NCBI RefSeq assembly: GCF_001858025.1
Contig: NZ_LZQD01000001.1
Coordinates: forward strand, 450,572 to 514,571
Length of the DNA stretch: 64,000 bases
Direction: 5' to 3'
Source of the DNA: Trichormus sp. NMC-1
GTDB taxonomy: Bacteria; Cyanobacteriota; Cyanobacteriia; Cyanobacteriales; Nostocaceae
The notes under the pieces were generated by a model, which was not told the DNA's origin, did no database searches, and worked only from the letters and a program-made list of their open reading frames with translations. Shown piece after piece: positions 10,713-20,994 of this stretch (its first letter is position 1; every line of letters begins with the position of its first letter). The translations under genes were made by a program, and so were the position numbers.

Positions 10713-12035
10713 ATGACATTAGTAAAACATAATTCTGAAAACTTTAATACACTAAAAACCAGCAAAATGCAATCAGCAATAATCAGTAATCGCTTAATTC
10801 TAGGTATAGCCGCCTTTAGTGTGAGTTTTGGTCTAAGTCTCGTCCCCAACTGGGATTTTACTAAAGCCTTAATTACAGGTACAATTACTGTATTAGCTAC
10901 TTATTCAGCCGCCTTATTTGTTGATAAACGACGCAGAAATTATGAAATGTTAGTGTTAAGTTCTCTCCATAGAAAAATTAGAGAACGGGAAGGATTAAAA
11001 TCTCGTATTGCTAGAGAAATAAAACAAATAGAAGAGCATCGTACTATTCTTTATAGCGAATCACAACAACTGCAAAATCAAATCGCCGAATGTCGTAATC
11101 AAAGAGATAGTCTCCATCGAGAGTTAGGAACTTTCGCAGGACAAAAAAAGCAATTAGAATCAGAGATTAGTATTTTAACAACTGAACTTCACAACTTAGA
11201 AAATATTACAGAAGACTTAAAAAATAACTGTTCTACCCTCGCAGCTGAAAAACGCCGTCTAGAATTGAATTGTCATGGTTTACGCTCCGATATCACTCAA
11301 CTACAAACTCAAGTCGAAGAGTTTCAAGAAGAAAAACAGGAAATCGAAAGTAATTTAACTCTGTTAGGAAGACTCAAACCTCAACTAGAAGAAAAACTAT
11401 ATGAACTACGAATTGAATTACAAGAAATAGAAACGAAGGTTGTCCAAGAAAATAACTTATTAGTCGATACAAAAACAACTAAAAGAAATTTAGACAATAG
11501 CTTGATTTCTTTACAAAACCAGACAGCAGCCCAACAAGCCGAACTCAACCAAATCCAAAATCAAGTTTCCTTATTACAAAGCGAACGGGACTTGTTACAA
11601 AGTCAAGTTTGGGAATTACTCCAACAAATGGAAACCCTCAATCAGGAAACAGTGAATGAAAATATCCAAGAAGAAGATATTGATTTGTTTCCTTTTGATC
11701 AATTACTCGAACCTCTATCACTTGTAGATTATGAACCCAACACCTCAGATAATTTACCCACAGAATGGACTGATTTTCTGGAAAACCTGCCAGCATATGA
11801 AATCCAGGTATTAAAAGCCATAGTTGAGCAAGATAATCCCAAGCCTATCATTAAACAAATTGCCGAAGCCAACATTACTATGCCAAATCTATTAATTGAC
11901 TCCATCAATGAAATCGCCAATAATACTATTGGGGAACTAATTATCGAAACGGAACAAGAAATTCCCGCCATTTATCAAGAACATATTCCCAACGTCAAAA
12001 AAGTAATAGCAATCTATGAAAAGCCTAGCAACTAA
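10713..12035 (+). CDS. membrane-anchored coiled-coil protein with TerB-C-like C-terminal domain
   Basis: A 440-residue protein with three parts. Residues about 27-70 form two membrane helices (LILGIAAFSVSFGLSLV and ALITGTITVLATYSAALFV) followed by a basic KRRR stop-transfer signal. Residues about 80-310 are a long coiled coil rich in E, Q, L and K. The C-terminal 100 residues (WTDFLENLPAYEIQVLKAI ... IDSINEIANNTIGELIIE ... IYQEHI) look like the TerB-C domain of tellurite-resistance-type proteins, which often sit beside BrxD-type ATPases. It would tether a cytoplasmic complex to the membrane. An alternative start exists at 10767. The next gene is 193 bp downstream in the same orientation. Confidence 0.75.
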   Translation: MTLVKHNSENFNTLKTSKMQSAIISNRLILGIAAFSVSFGLSLVPNWDFTKALITGTITVLATYSAALFVDKRRRNYEMLVLSSLHRKIREREGLKSRIAREIKQIEEHRTILYSESQQLQNQIAECRNQRDSLHRELGTFAGQKKQLESEISILTTELHNLENITEDLKNNCSTLAAEKRRLELNCHGLRSDITQLQTQVEEFQEEKQEIESNLTLLGRLKPQLEEKLYELRIELQEIETKVVQENNLLVDTKTTKRNLDNSLISLQNQTAAQQAELNQIQNQVSLLQSERDLLQSQVWELLQQMETLNQETVNENIQEEDIDLFPFDQLLEPLSLVDYEPNTSDNLPTEWTDFLENLPAYEIQVLKAIVEQDNPKPIIKQIAEANITMPNLLIDSINEIANNTIGELIIETEQEIPAIYQEHIPNVKKVIAIYEKPSN

Positions 12036-12228
12036 ATTTGTTTTATCCAATTAAATAACTTTCTCAAAGTAGTAAACCTGGCACAAGAGCGATAAATCGC
12101 TCACTACGAGCATTTATATTACATTTAATCCTGATTATAAAACCTAGACACAAAAAGACTTTTTAGACTGTCAACTATTATATACTGGCTATTTACATAA
12201 GCATTGAAAATCGATTAAAATCAACTAC

Positions 12229-13554
12229 ATGATAAAACCAAAAATTTCAAAAAAAGTATCCACAGCTTTAATTAACTCCCTGGGTGCAGGAGTAGTTCCT
12301 AGAATCGGAATTGAACATATAGCAGTAGGCCGAGAAAAAGAACTTAATAGCCTATTAAACAATCTTAACGATATTGCCGAAGGTGTAGCCGCATTTAGGT
12401 TTATAATTGGTAACTACGGCTCTGGTAAAAGCTTCATGCTGCAAATGATTCGTAACCGTGCAATGGAGCAAGGATTTGTAGTTGCTGATGCTGATTTATC
12501 CACTGGACGTAAACTAGCAGGAAGCAACAATGAAGGTTTAGCAACTTATCGAGAATTGATGAGTCGTCTCGCTACAAAAACTCGTCCTGACGGTGGCGCT
12601 TTAATTTCTATTTTAGAAGGATGGATTAATAAAATCCAGCAAGAAGTAGCTAAAGAACAGGGAATAAATCCCAATGACGAAGGTTTTGATGAGCAAGTAG
12701 AAGCAAAAATTCGAGAAGTAGTTCACTATATTGAAGACTTAGTTCATGGCTTTGATTTTGGTACAGTAATTATTGCTTATTGGCGCAGTTATCGTTTAGA
12801 TGATGATGAATTAAAAAATGCGTCTTTGCGCTGGTTGAGGGGAGAATTTAATACCAAAACTGAAGCTAAAGCCGCATTAGGAGTACGGGTGATTATTGAT
12901 GATGATAGCTGGTTTGATTATATCAAACTCTTAGCGAAATTTGTAGCGGAAATAGGCTATAAAGGAATGTTGATTTTAGTAGATGAAGCCGTTAATTTAT
13001 ATCAAATATCCACGACAGTTACTCGTGAAAAGAACTACAATAGACTGTTAGCAATGTTCAACGACACCATGCAATGTAAAGCCGACAATCTGGGTATTTT
13101 CATTGGGGGAACCACTAAATTTTTAGAAGACCCAAATCGGGGACTTTTTGCTGACCAAGCTTGGCGTAGACGCACAAAAGAAAGTCGTTTTTCTACCCAA
13201 GCAGGTGTACAAGAATATATGAGTCCAGTGATTCGACTCAATCCTTTAACTGAAACAGAAATATTATCACTTTTGCAAAGATTAACAGAAATTCATGCGC
13301 TCAATTTTGCTTATGAAAAGACTTTAACAAATAGAGAATTAAAGGAATTTGTCCAAGAAATTATCAGTCGTTTAGGTGCAGAAGCTTTACTAACACCAGG
13401 AGAAATTATTCGGGATTTTATTAGTGTCTTAAATCTTCTCCATCAAAATCCAGAAATTAAATTTACTGAATTGATTCATGGTTCCAACTTTAAACCTACT
13501 ACTGTAGGTGATAGCGAAAATACAGATGGAGATGCAGCTGAATTTAGTTTGTGA
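12229..13554 (+). CDS. BrxD-like P-loop ATPase (DUF2791/BREX family)
   Basis: A 441-residue ATP-binding protein. Walker A is GNYGSGKS at residues 61-68 and Walker B is GMLILVDEAVNLY near 252. IFIGGTTKFLEDPNRGLF and the arginine cluster AWRRRTKESRF follow, then a helical C-terminal lid. This architecture matches the DUF2791 P-loop proteins, including BrxD of type 2 BREX phage-defence loci, and is related to BrxC/PglY. In such loci BrxD accompanies an Lhr-like helicase (BrxHI), and a helicase of that kind is encoded at 15102. No BREX methylase (pglX) or phosphatase (pglZ) is present. It probably acts with the TerB-C-like protein upstream. Confidence 0.82.
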   Translation: MIKPKISKKVSTALINSLGAGVVPRIGIEHIAVGREKELNSLLNNLNDIAEGVAAFRFIIGNYGSGKSFMLQMIRNRAMEQGFVVADADLSTGRKLAGSNNEGLATYRELMSRLATKTRPDGGALISILEGWINKIQQEVAKEQGINPNDEGFDEQVEAKIREVVHYIEDLVHGFDFGTVIIAYWRSYRLDDDELKNASLRWLRGEFNTKTEAKAALGVRVIIDDDSWFDYIKLLAKFVAEIGYKGMLILVDEAVNLYQISTTVTREKNYNRLLAMFNDTMQCKADNLGIFIGGTTKFLEDPNRGLFADQAWRRRTKESRFSTQAGVQEYMSPVIRLNPLTETEILSLLQRLTEIHALNFAYEKTLTNRELKEFVQEIISRLGAEALLTPGEIIRDFISVLNLLHQNPEIKFTELIHGSNFKPTTVGDSENTDGDAAEFSL

Positions 13555-13568
13555 TTAAAGCATTTTTT

Positions 13569-14960
13569 TTAACTTCTAGTAATTGGTAATTCTAGCCAAT
13601 TGCTAATTTCTTCAGCTAACCAATCAAGTTCTAGAGTACTGATAGCAAAAGTATTATTTTCACCAGTATGAATTTTATACTTTCGCATTCCTGACCAGAT
13701 AATTAAACAAGCTTGAGGTTTATTGTTGTAGTAAGTATGAGTTATCTCTAAGCGAACAATATATTTTTTCAGACTAGGAAGTGGATAATGTCGCTCAATA
13801 CCAAACAATTCATAATATGAAGAAATGTGTGTCCTATTGATATGCAGGATTTTATTCCCAAAAAAGCACATACAGATGACCAGAAATAATATTAAGAAAC
13901 TCACTGGAATCAGCAGAGGTGAAATGATTTTAAACATCGGCAAAAGCATTAAAAATGAAAGCGGAAAAACTAGCTGACAACACCAATTCAACATCATCAC
14001 TATTTTGGAAAATCCACCCACTGGAGGGATGATAATTTCCAGAAAATCAGCATTTTTATGCAAGCTCACCTTACTCCCAAATGGTTTTCCTAAAACTGAA
14101 TTAGATATCTTAACTGGAGTGTGAGTTTTATTTTTAGGTAGCTCTAAAGCTTTTAAAGCCTGTTCAGCAGAAGCCAATCGTTTACTCAAAATAGGTTGTG
14201 TCATCTTCCGCAACCAACTGCTAAAACCAGGACTAATATTAGCTGCTGTTTCAAATTTAATGACTAAATCTTGTTGCGGTAAATCTGCTGGATGTTCACC
14301 TGTTACTAAGTAAATTAAAGTTGCACCCAAACCATAAAGATCAGAAGCAGGAGTAGCTTTACCATTAAATTGTTCAGGGGGCATATACCCATAACTACCA
14401 ACAACAGTCATTGTGCTGTTTGTTCTAGCAATAGTTTGCACTGAGCCAAAATCTACTAAATAAACCTCACCGACATTATTACCAGAACGATTCGTCAACA
14501 GTATATTACTAGGCTTGATATCGCGGTGAATTACAGGTGGTTGACGACCGTGTAAATATTTAAGAATTTCTAGTATTGCTGTCGCTAATTGTTTAACTTC
14601 TTCCTCATTGAAACTACGTCCTGCTTTCAGTTGTGTTTCTAAAGATTCAGCGGGAATATAACTTTGAACGAGCGCAAATCCTTTGTAGTCAGGAGTATCT
14701 AACTCAAAGTAATCTAGGTAACGGGGAATTGCAGGGTGGGAGATGGTTTTCAGAGTTTCAGCTTCACGTTCAAACAGCTTCAAGTCGTGCCATTGAAATT
14801 CATCATTAAATAAAAGTAGTTTCACTACTACTAGTTCCTGGGTTTGCAAATCACGAGTCAGCAGCGTCTTCCGTCCTGCTTTTTTGCCCAGTTGCTGCTG
14901 TACTTCGTAGCGTTCGCAGAGCGTCTCTTTGGCAAAATCACCTAAATCTTGATTTGTCAT
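13569..14960 (-). CDS. Hanks-type serine/threonine kinase with membrane-anchored C-terminal domain
   Basis: A 463-residue protein. The N-terminal 270 residues are a eukaryotic-type kinase: VVVK lysine at 47, HRDIKPSN at 145-152, DFG at 170-172, GSYGYMPPEQ activation segment and DLYGLG. Two membrane helices follow at about 325-375. A cytoplasmic C-terminal domain of about 90 residues with YELFGIERHYPLP and a terminal WLAEEISNWL completes it. This layout is common among cyanobacterial kinases, so a specific role with its neighbours is not required. It is convergent to the BrxD-like gene (14 bp between stops) and divergent from the helicase gene. Confidence 0.88.
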   Translation of the reverse strand: MTNQDLGDFAKETLCERYEVQQQLGKKAGRKTLLTRDLQTQELVVVKLLLFNDEFQWHDLKLFEREAETLKTISHPAIPRYLDYFELDTPDYKGFALVQSYIPAESLETQLKAGRSFNEEEVKQLATAILEILKYLHGRQPPVIHRDIKPSNILLTNRSGNNVGEVYLVDFGSVQTIARTNSTMTVVGSYGYMPPEQFNGKATPASDLYGLGATLIYLVTGEHPADLPQQDLVIKFETAANISPGFSSWLRKMTQPILSKRLASAEQALKALELPKNKTHTPVKISNSVLGKPFGSKVSLHKNADFLEIIIPPVGGFSKIVMMLNWCCQLVFPLSFLMLLPMFKIISPLLIPVSFLILFLVICMCFFGNKILHINRTHISSYYELFGIERHYPLPSLKKYIVRLEITHTYYNNKPQACLIIWSGMRKYKIHTGENNTFAISTLELDWLAEEISNWLELPITRS

Positions 14961-15101
14961 TTTGCAGTTTTTTAGAACTTTTTTATTTTTAGAAGTTTAC
15001 TCCTTGTTACTAGATTACTGTAAGCTTACTTAAACTGCCAACAGGCATCAGACTCAGTGCTATTTCTGGAATTATTATTACATCTGAAATCCCAAATTAA
15101 T

Positions 15102-17264
15102 ATGAGTAACAGCACTTTTTCTAGACTTGCACCCTTCATTCAAGAATATATTTATCTTCACAATTGGACAGAATTACGACCAGTGCAAATTGCTGCTTGT
15201 GAGGTGATATTTGAAACAGATGCTCATTTACTAGTTGCTGCCGCTACAGCTGCGGGAAAAACCGAAGCCGCATTTTTACCAATTTTAACTTTATTACACG
15301 AAAAACCAACTACTACAATAGGTGCATTGTATATTAGTCCCATCAAAGCTTTAATAAATGACCAATTTACACGCCTTAATGACTTATTAAAAACCGCAGA
15401 TATATCTGTATATTCTTGGCATGGTGATATTAATCAAAGTCTTAAAAACAAACTTTTAAAAAATCCCCAAGGCATTCTGCAAATTACACCAGAATCTCTA
15501 GAAAGTTTATTGATTAACAAAAATAATGAGTTATGCCGACTCTTCGCTGATTTGCGTTTTATCATCATTGATGAAATTCACGCTTTTATGGGTTTAGAAC
15601 GTGGTGATCAAATTATTTGTCAATTGCAGCGTTTAGCAAAAATCACGAAAATACAACCACGCCGCATTGGTTTATCCGCAACTCTTGGTGATTATTCAAT
15701 GGCTGAAAAATGGTTAGCTTCGGGAACAGATAAGCCAGTAATTACACCCAAAATTGAAGTAGGGAAACGCCAAATCAAATTAGCTGTAGAACATTTTTTT
15801 ATTAATAAAGATGTGGAAACATCAGATTATGAAAAATATATTTTTAATATCAGTAAATCTCGTAAATGTTTGATATTCGCTAACAACCGCACCCAAACAG
15901 AATCTATCATTTCTTCTCTACGCCAAATAGCTAAAAAAGAAGGATTTCCAGACATATATCATGTACATCATGGCAGCATTTCCGCCAGTTTACGACAATC
16001 GGCAGAAAATGCCATGCGTGAACCAAGTCATCCCGCTGTAACTGCTGCCACATTAACCTTAGAATTAGGTATAGATATTGGTGAATTAGAACGAGTCATA
16101 CAATTAGAATCACCTTTATCTGTTGCCAGTTTTTTACAAAGATTGGGACGCAGTGGCAGAAGAGGTGAATCGGCAGATATGCGTTTTGTTTGTGCAGAAG
16201 AACAACCATTATCAGAAGCTTCTTTACCCGAACAAATCCCTTGGCAACTTTTGCAGTGTATCGCTATTATTCAACTTTATTTAGAAGAACGTTGGCTAGA
16301 ACCAATCAAACCGATTAAATATCCGTTCAGTTTACTTTATCATCAAACCATGAGTATTTTAGCAGCAACTGGGGAGCTTTCACCCGCTGCTTTAGCTAAA
16401 CAAATTTTTAATCTACCACCATTTGCGGCTATTTCTCAAGCAGATTATAAGTTATTACTACGATATTTAATTGATATTGATCATATTCAAAAAAATGAAC
16501 AAGGTAAATTAATGATAGGTTTAGCTGGAGAAAAAATAGTCAATAGATTTCAGTTTTATGCTGTCTTTGCTGATAGTCAAGAATATGCCGTTAAACAAGG
16601 GGCAACGGAAATTGGTAGTATTGTCACACCACCTCCTGTTGGTAATCAATTTGCTTTAGCTGGAAGAAGTTGGGAAGTTATAGAAGTTGACTTTCAAAAA
16701 AAGGCTATTTTCGTTAAACAAGCTGAGGGTAAAGCTACTATTTATTGGCGTGGTGCTAGTGGTACTATTCATACCCGAATTTTGCAACGTATGCGGCAGG
16801 TTTTATTAGAAAATACAGAATATAGCTATTTACAAAAAAATGCGATCTGCCGATTACAGGAAGTTCGCCAACTAGCACAAAATGCTGGATTAGATCAACA
16901 TAATATTCTGCTATTGGAAAAAAATAAATGCTGTATATTTCCTTGGATAGGTACTGTCGCTTATCGCACTTTAGAAAGATTGCTTAACTCTTTTTGTCGA
17001 GAATCTTTAGAAATTAGCAGTATTGGTGGGATAAATCCTTATTATTTGACTTTAAAATTAGGGAAAAATAAATTCTCATCTGTTTATCCAGAAATTTATT
17101 CTTTATGTGAGCAAAGAATCACAGCAGAACATTTGGTTAGTCATGCGGAAGCACCAGAATTACAAAAATATGATAAGTTTATTCCCGATCAACTTTTAAG
17201 GAAAGCTTTTGTGAATGATTATTTAGATATGGAAGAACTAAGACAACAGATTTTACTTTGGTAG
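15102..17264 (+). CDS. Lhr/BrxHI-like superfamily 2 DEAD/DEAH helicase
   Basis: A 720-residue helicase. Motif I is ATAAGKTE at 48-55, motif II DEIH at 157-160, motif III SATLGD near 192 and motif VI QRLGRSGRRGE near 350, followed by an Lhr-like C-terminal region. The frame is open to 15057. I prefer the ATG at 15102 because the family N-terminus (FSRLAPFIQEYIY ... LRPVQ) begins just after it. Helicases of this group include BrxHI, the partner of BrxD in type 2 BREX. Together with the BrxD-like ATPase and TerB-C-like protein it forms a predicted defence or DNA-remodelling set, interrupted only by the kinase on the other strand. Confidence 0.85.
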   Translation: MSNSTFSRLAPFIQEYIYLHNWTELRPVQIAACEVIFETDAHLLVAAATAAGKTEAAFLPILTLLHEKPTTTIGALYISPIKALINDQFTRLNDLLKTADISVYSWHGDINQSLKNKLLKNPQGILQITPESLESLLINKNNELCRLFADLRFIIIDEIHAFMGLERGDQIICQLQRLAKITKIQPRRIGLSATLGDYSMAEKWLASGTDKPVITPKIEVGKRQIKLAVEHFFINKDVETSDYEKYIFNISKSRKCLIFANNRTQTESIISSLRQIAKKEGFPDIYHVHHGSISASLRQSAENAMREPSHPAVTAATLTLELGIDIGELERVIQLESPLSVASFLQRLGRSGRRGESADMRFVCAEEQPLSEASLPEQIPWQLLQCIAIIQLYLEERWLEPIKPIKYPFSLLYHQTMSILAATGELSPAALAKQIFNLPPFAAISQADYKLLLRYLIDIDHIQKNEQGKLMIGLAGEKIVNRFQFYAVFADSQEYAVKQGATEIGSIVTPPPVGNQFALAGRSWEVIEVDFQKKAIFVKQAEGKATIYWRGASGTIHTRILQRMRQVLLENTEYSYLQKNAICRLQEVRQLAQNAGLDQHNILLLEKNKCCIFPWIGTVAYRTLERLLNSFCRESLEISSIGGINPYYLTLKLGKNKFSSVYPEIYSLCEQRITAEHLVSHAEAPELQKYDKFIPDQLLRKAFVNDYLDMEELRQQILLW

Positions 17265-17352
17265 ATGGAGAAAACTTAAAGTGCTATTATCGTTATTGTC
17301 ATATTAACAAAGCAATTGTGCAAAACTTGTATCCAAAAAGGTGAATTATAAT

Positions 17353-18771
17353 ATGGGTTCCGCCAATAGTTGCATAGCTACAGAAAAAACCGCCGTTGTC
17401 ATGGGAGGAAGTATCGCGGGAATGCTGACGGCTCAGGTACTGACGAAGCATTTTGACCGTGTAATCATTGTAGAACGGGATCTGCTTAAAGAAACAGCCG
17501 AAAAAACAGAACAACGTCCTGGTGTACCTCAATCCCTTCATGCTCACGCGTTACTGATACGGGGTCAGCAGATTCTAGAACATTTGTTTCCTGGTATCAT
17601 TACTGAATTAGCAGATTCAGATGCACCGGTTATCAACTGGACAGCAGATAGTCTTTGGTTAAGTATTCGCGGTTGGGTTCCCCGCTTTGATTCTCAACTA
17701 ATTACCCGCACCTGTAGCCGGAATTTGCTGGAGTGGACTATCCGCAAACGTTTGACTGCAAATGATCGTGTGGAGTGGAAGACAGCAACACAGGTAACTG
17801 ACTTACTTACCAATAAAGCTAGTGTGTCGGGTGTGCGGATACGCACTGCTAACGAACCGGAAGTAGAGATAATTGCTGATTTAGTGGTGGATGCTACAGG
17901 ACGAAATTCTCGCACACCTCATTGGTTGCAAGCAATGGGCTATGAACCACCCCAGGAAACAGTTGTCAATTCTTTTTTAGGTTACGCCAGTCGCTGGTAT
18001 GAGTTTCCGGCTGATTTGCAAAAAGATTGGAAGGCAGTGTATATTACAACACAAGCACCTGGTACTCGTGGGGGTGTGATTTATCAAGTCGAAGGTAATC
18101 GCTGGATTGTCACACTATCTGGTGTTGGTCGGGATTATCCACCTACGGATGAGGCCGGTTTTTTGGAATTTGCTCGGAGTTTGCGATCGCCCATTATCTA
18201 CGAAACTATCAAAAAACTTCAACCCCTTTCACCAATTTACGCCTATAAACGCACAGAAAACTGTCTGCATCATTATGAAAAACTGTCTCGATTCCCAGAA
18301 AATTTCCTAGTAGTTGGTGATGCTGTCTGTAGCTTCAATCCCGTTTACGGTCAAGGTATGACTACCGCTGCTTTAGGTGCTATGACTCTGGATGAATGCT
18401 TAAGTAAACAAGGTAATTCAATTGGTCTATCCCGAAGGTTTCAAAAGCAACTCAACAAGGTCATTAGCGTACCTTGGATGATAGCTACGGGTGAGGATTT
18501 CCGTTGGTCTACCACAGAAGGAGGACAAACCAGTTTAATCAACAAACTGATGCAGAAGTATTTAGAACAACTATTGGTGCTGCAAACCCAAAGCCCGGAA
18601 GTTCATCAATTGTTTTTAGAAGTAATGCATATGCAAAAGCAACCCAAGGCATTTTTCCATCCCCGCATCTTGATGCAGGTTTTGAAACAGGTTTTCACTT
18701 CCCAAGGTCAAGGGGAAAATTTGAGTAATGGAGAGAGTTTAGCAACATCTCTACCTGCGGTTGTGGAATAA
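17353..18771 (+). CDS. FAD-dependent monooxygenase/oxidoreductase
   Basis: A flavoprotein of the PHBH/UbiH-like class. The N-terminal dinucleotide-binding motif is VVMGGSIAGMLTA followed by VIIVERD. The central DATGRNSRTP and the second FAD motif VVGDAVCSFNPVYGQGMTTA are clear. The substrate is unknown; hydrophobic small molecules are usual for this class. I choose ATG 17353 rather than GTG 17341 because AAGG at 17337-17340 is then placed as a ribosome binding site. It follows the helicase gene by 88 bp but is unlikely to belong to the same system. Confidence 0.85.
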   Translation: MGSANSCIATEKTAVVMGGSIAGMLTAQVLTKHFDRVIIVERDLLKETAEKTEQRPGVPQSLHAHALLIRGQQILEHLFPGIITELADSDAPVINWTADSLWLSIRGWVPRFDSQLITRTCSRNLLEWTIRKRLTANDRVEWKTATQVTDLLTNKASVSGVRIRTANEPEVEIIADLVVDATGRNSRTPHWLQAMGYEPPQETVVNSFLGYASRWYEFPADLQKDWKAVYITTQAPGTRGGVIYQVEGNRWIVTLSGVGRDYPPTDEAGFLEFARSLRSPIIYETIKKLQPLSPIYAYKRTENCLHHYEKLSRFPENFLVVGDAVCSFNPVYGQGMTTAALGAMTLDECLSKQGNSIGLSRRFQKQLNKVISVPWMIATGEDFRWSTTEGGQTSLINKLMQKYLEQLLVLQTQSPEVHQLFLEVMHMQKQPKAFFHPRILMQVLKQVFTSQGQGENLSNGESLATSLPAVVE

Positions 18772-19250
18772 TTTTTTTTTGGGAATTTTTTAATTTAGCG
18801 GGGATGTTGTGTTAGATGACAGAAACTAAAACTAATTTAATTCAACATCCTCTTTTTCCCTGAGAATCCCTATAAGTAGGTGAACAGAAAAATTTAAAGG
18901 TATGTGAAGAAAAGTAAAATCGCCCAAAACTCTCTTCCTGTTCCCTGTTAAGAGTTCCCTGTTCCCTTGCCCCAACGACAATTTTTAACGCCCACCTACT
19001 TAGTTCATGTATTCTGACTGCAAAGATGATGGCATAAACTACTTTGGGTATCTTGATTAAAAATAAATGCTGTAATACAGTATACAGTTAAATAAAATTT
19101 AAGCTTCCTTTAGATTAGATAAAATAAGTATAAATACGCTAAAATATCCAACTTTCGTGAAATTTCCAAAAAGTTACTCTGTGGATACAAACAACCTGAA
19201 AATTTTCAGTTAACCTATAAATAAGAATATTAAAAATTATTAAACGCCTT
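18772..19250. other. intergenic region with short repeats
   Basis: 479 bp with no supported gene. It contains a TTCCCTG/TTAAGAG heptamer cluster (18936-18967) of the type seen again at 10533 and 27949. The remainder is AT-rich and would contain the promoter of the metallophosphoesterase gene. Confidence 0.6.
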
Positions 19251-20081
19251 ATGCACAGGTTATTATCTGGACCGTTGAGTATTGAGAAATTAACGGTTAA
19301 GATTGCGGGATTACCTGCATCATTACAAGGTATAAAACTGGTGCAGATGTCAGATTTTCATTACGATGGTGTGCGATTATCAGATAAAATGCTAGAAAGA
19401 GCGATCGCACTCAGTAACCAAGAACAACCAGATTTAGTTCTCTTAACTGGTGACTACATCACTACAACACCAGAACCTATTCACCAACTTGTAAAAAGCC
19501 TCAAACATCTGCAAAGTCGTTGTGGTGTCTATGCTGTATTAGGGAACCATGATATACATTATGCTAATTCAAAATCTGAAGTTACAAAAGCACTGACAAA
19601 CAATGGTATTCATGTCCTCTGGAACGAAATCGCTTATCCATTAGGAAACGAATTACCACTAATAGGACTAGCAGACCGTTACTCACAGGAATTCAATCCT
19701 ACACTAGTCATGAATCAGCTAGACCCTGCTACACCGCGTATAGTTCTATCCCACAACCCAGATACAGCAGAAACATTGCAAAAATGGCGCGTAGATTTGC
19801 AATTATCTGGTCATACTCACGGTGGACAAATCGTTATTCCCGGTTTGGGACCAGCAGTATATTTTTACAAAAAAATCTTGCGAAAAATACCCATCAAAAT
19901 CCGGCGCAAAGTACCATTTTTGAGGAAAAATTACTCTGTTGTCCATCATTGGGAATGGTCACAAGGCTTACATCAAATAGGAAAAAACCAGCTATATGTC
20001 AATCGTGGCTTAGGAACTTATCTCCCCGGAAGATTATTTTGTTCGCCAGAAGTGACTATAATTACCTTACAAAGTGAATAA
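19251..20081 (+). CDS. calcineurin-like metallophosphoesterase (YkuE/YaeI type)
   Basis: A 276-residue binuclear metallophosphoesterase. The metal-binding motifs appear in order: SDFHYD (DxH), LTGDYI (GD), LGNHD (GNH), then LSGHTHGGQ. This pattern is typical of YkuE/YaeI-like phosphodiesterases, which act on lipid head groups or other phosphodiesters at membranes. No membrane anchor is visible here: the protein starts at the first strand (LTVKIAGLP). The true substrate is unknown. It stands alone between two non-coding regions. Confidence 0.88.
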   Translation: MHRLLSGPLSIEKLTVKIAGLPASLQGIKLVQMSDFHYDGVRLSDKMLERAIALSNQEQPDLVLLTGDYITTTPEPIHQLVKSLKHLQSRCGVYAVLGNHDIHYANSKSEVTKALTNNGIHVLWNEIAYPLGNELPLIGLADRYSQEFNPTLVMNQLDPATPRIVLSHNPDTAETLQKWRVDLQLSGHTHGGQIVIPGLGPAVYFYKKILRKIPIKIRRKVPFLRKNYSVVHHWEWSQGLHQIGKNQLYVNRGLGTYLPGRLFCSPEVTIITLQSE

Positions 20082-20994
20082 CATCTAGGATTATGGAGTT
20101 ATACTCAAAACGGCTAGGAACCTTACTTTTTCATAATACAAAAACCAATTCTTAAGCCTTTCCCCGTTGCGGGGAGAGGTTTGGAGAGGGGTTCCATATT
20201 TGGTTAAACAATGAACCGTTTGCAGTATACATCAAATATAGGAGAACAAACATCATATTTAATTACAGCTATTATTATTGATTTAGTCCCGCTCAACAAG
20301 GACTTCTTACAACAGAAACCGCTGTCAGTTGCGACCGATCTACATCAGCAACTTACAGCGGCTTCATTATCAAGCAATAATTCAATAAAATGGGATAATC
20401 CGAATTAACTACATCAACTAAGGTGAACCTGATTCGCAATCAACTACTCAGGATTGTGTATCCTTCATTCTAACTAGGCAGGCATTTCTGGCTATGAATT
20501 CAAACACCTCCAATCACAACTCGATGAAATCAAGGCGAAAACATATTGTACAGGAAGCCACAACCTAACAGTGATTGCGAGGACATTAGAGCAGGAGGTA
20601 CAGGCTCTAACTCAAAAGTTTTTGTTTGACTTTTAACCTTTTCGTACCTTGCTCTTAATCTAGCATGAGTTTTTTCATCTGTGCCGTATATTTACTAAAG
20701 TTGAACTTCATTAAAGTATTGCAATAATTCCTGAAATCTTTCTTAATCTTTTTTTCACTTTTCATCTTCGCTAATAAATCAAACTGCTATATTCATTGCC
20801 ATATAGCGATTCCAGCTTAAGTGAGGTACAGCTTTTAAAGAATTAATAGCAGCTATAAGAGGATTTAGACACCTGTAAAATGGCTTTTTGAAGAGTACGC
20901 AGATGATTTTGTACCTTACTTTACTAGAAACTGCTATCGCCGAATAGGTTATAAAATGTGCATCTTAGGAACAATCATAAATTGGTAAAAAAAA
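20082..20994. other. intergenic region with hairpin repeat and decayed coding sequence
   Basis: 913 bp. It begins with a CCCCG-TTG-CGGGG hairpin repeat (20162-20174). A 65-codon frame at 20211-20408 is not convincing. A frame without a start at 20478-20636 looks like the tail of a lost gene. The rest is AT-rich and structureless to my eye. Confidence 0.6.
20478..20636 (+). pseudogene. start-less C-terminal gene fragment
   Basis: A 52-codon frame that is open from a stop at 20475 to TAA at 20634 and has no credible start. It reads GYEFKHLQSQLDEIKAK then HNLTVIARTLEQEVQALTQK, a coil-like composition that looks protein-coding. I cannot name the family. It is probably the remnant of a longer gene. 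Confidence 0.4.

Noticed and set aside
10713-17264. Complete BREX locus
   Set aside because: Only BrxD-like and BrxHI-like proteins are present; no methylase, PglZ phosphatase, PglY/BrxC or BrxL was found.
20211-20408. 65-residue plus-strand frame
   Set aside because: No recognisable domain or ribosome binding site; the neighbouring sequence looks decayed.
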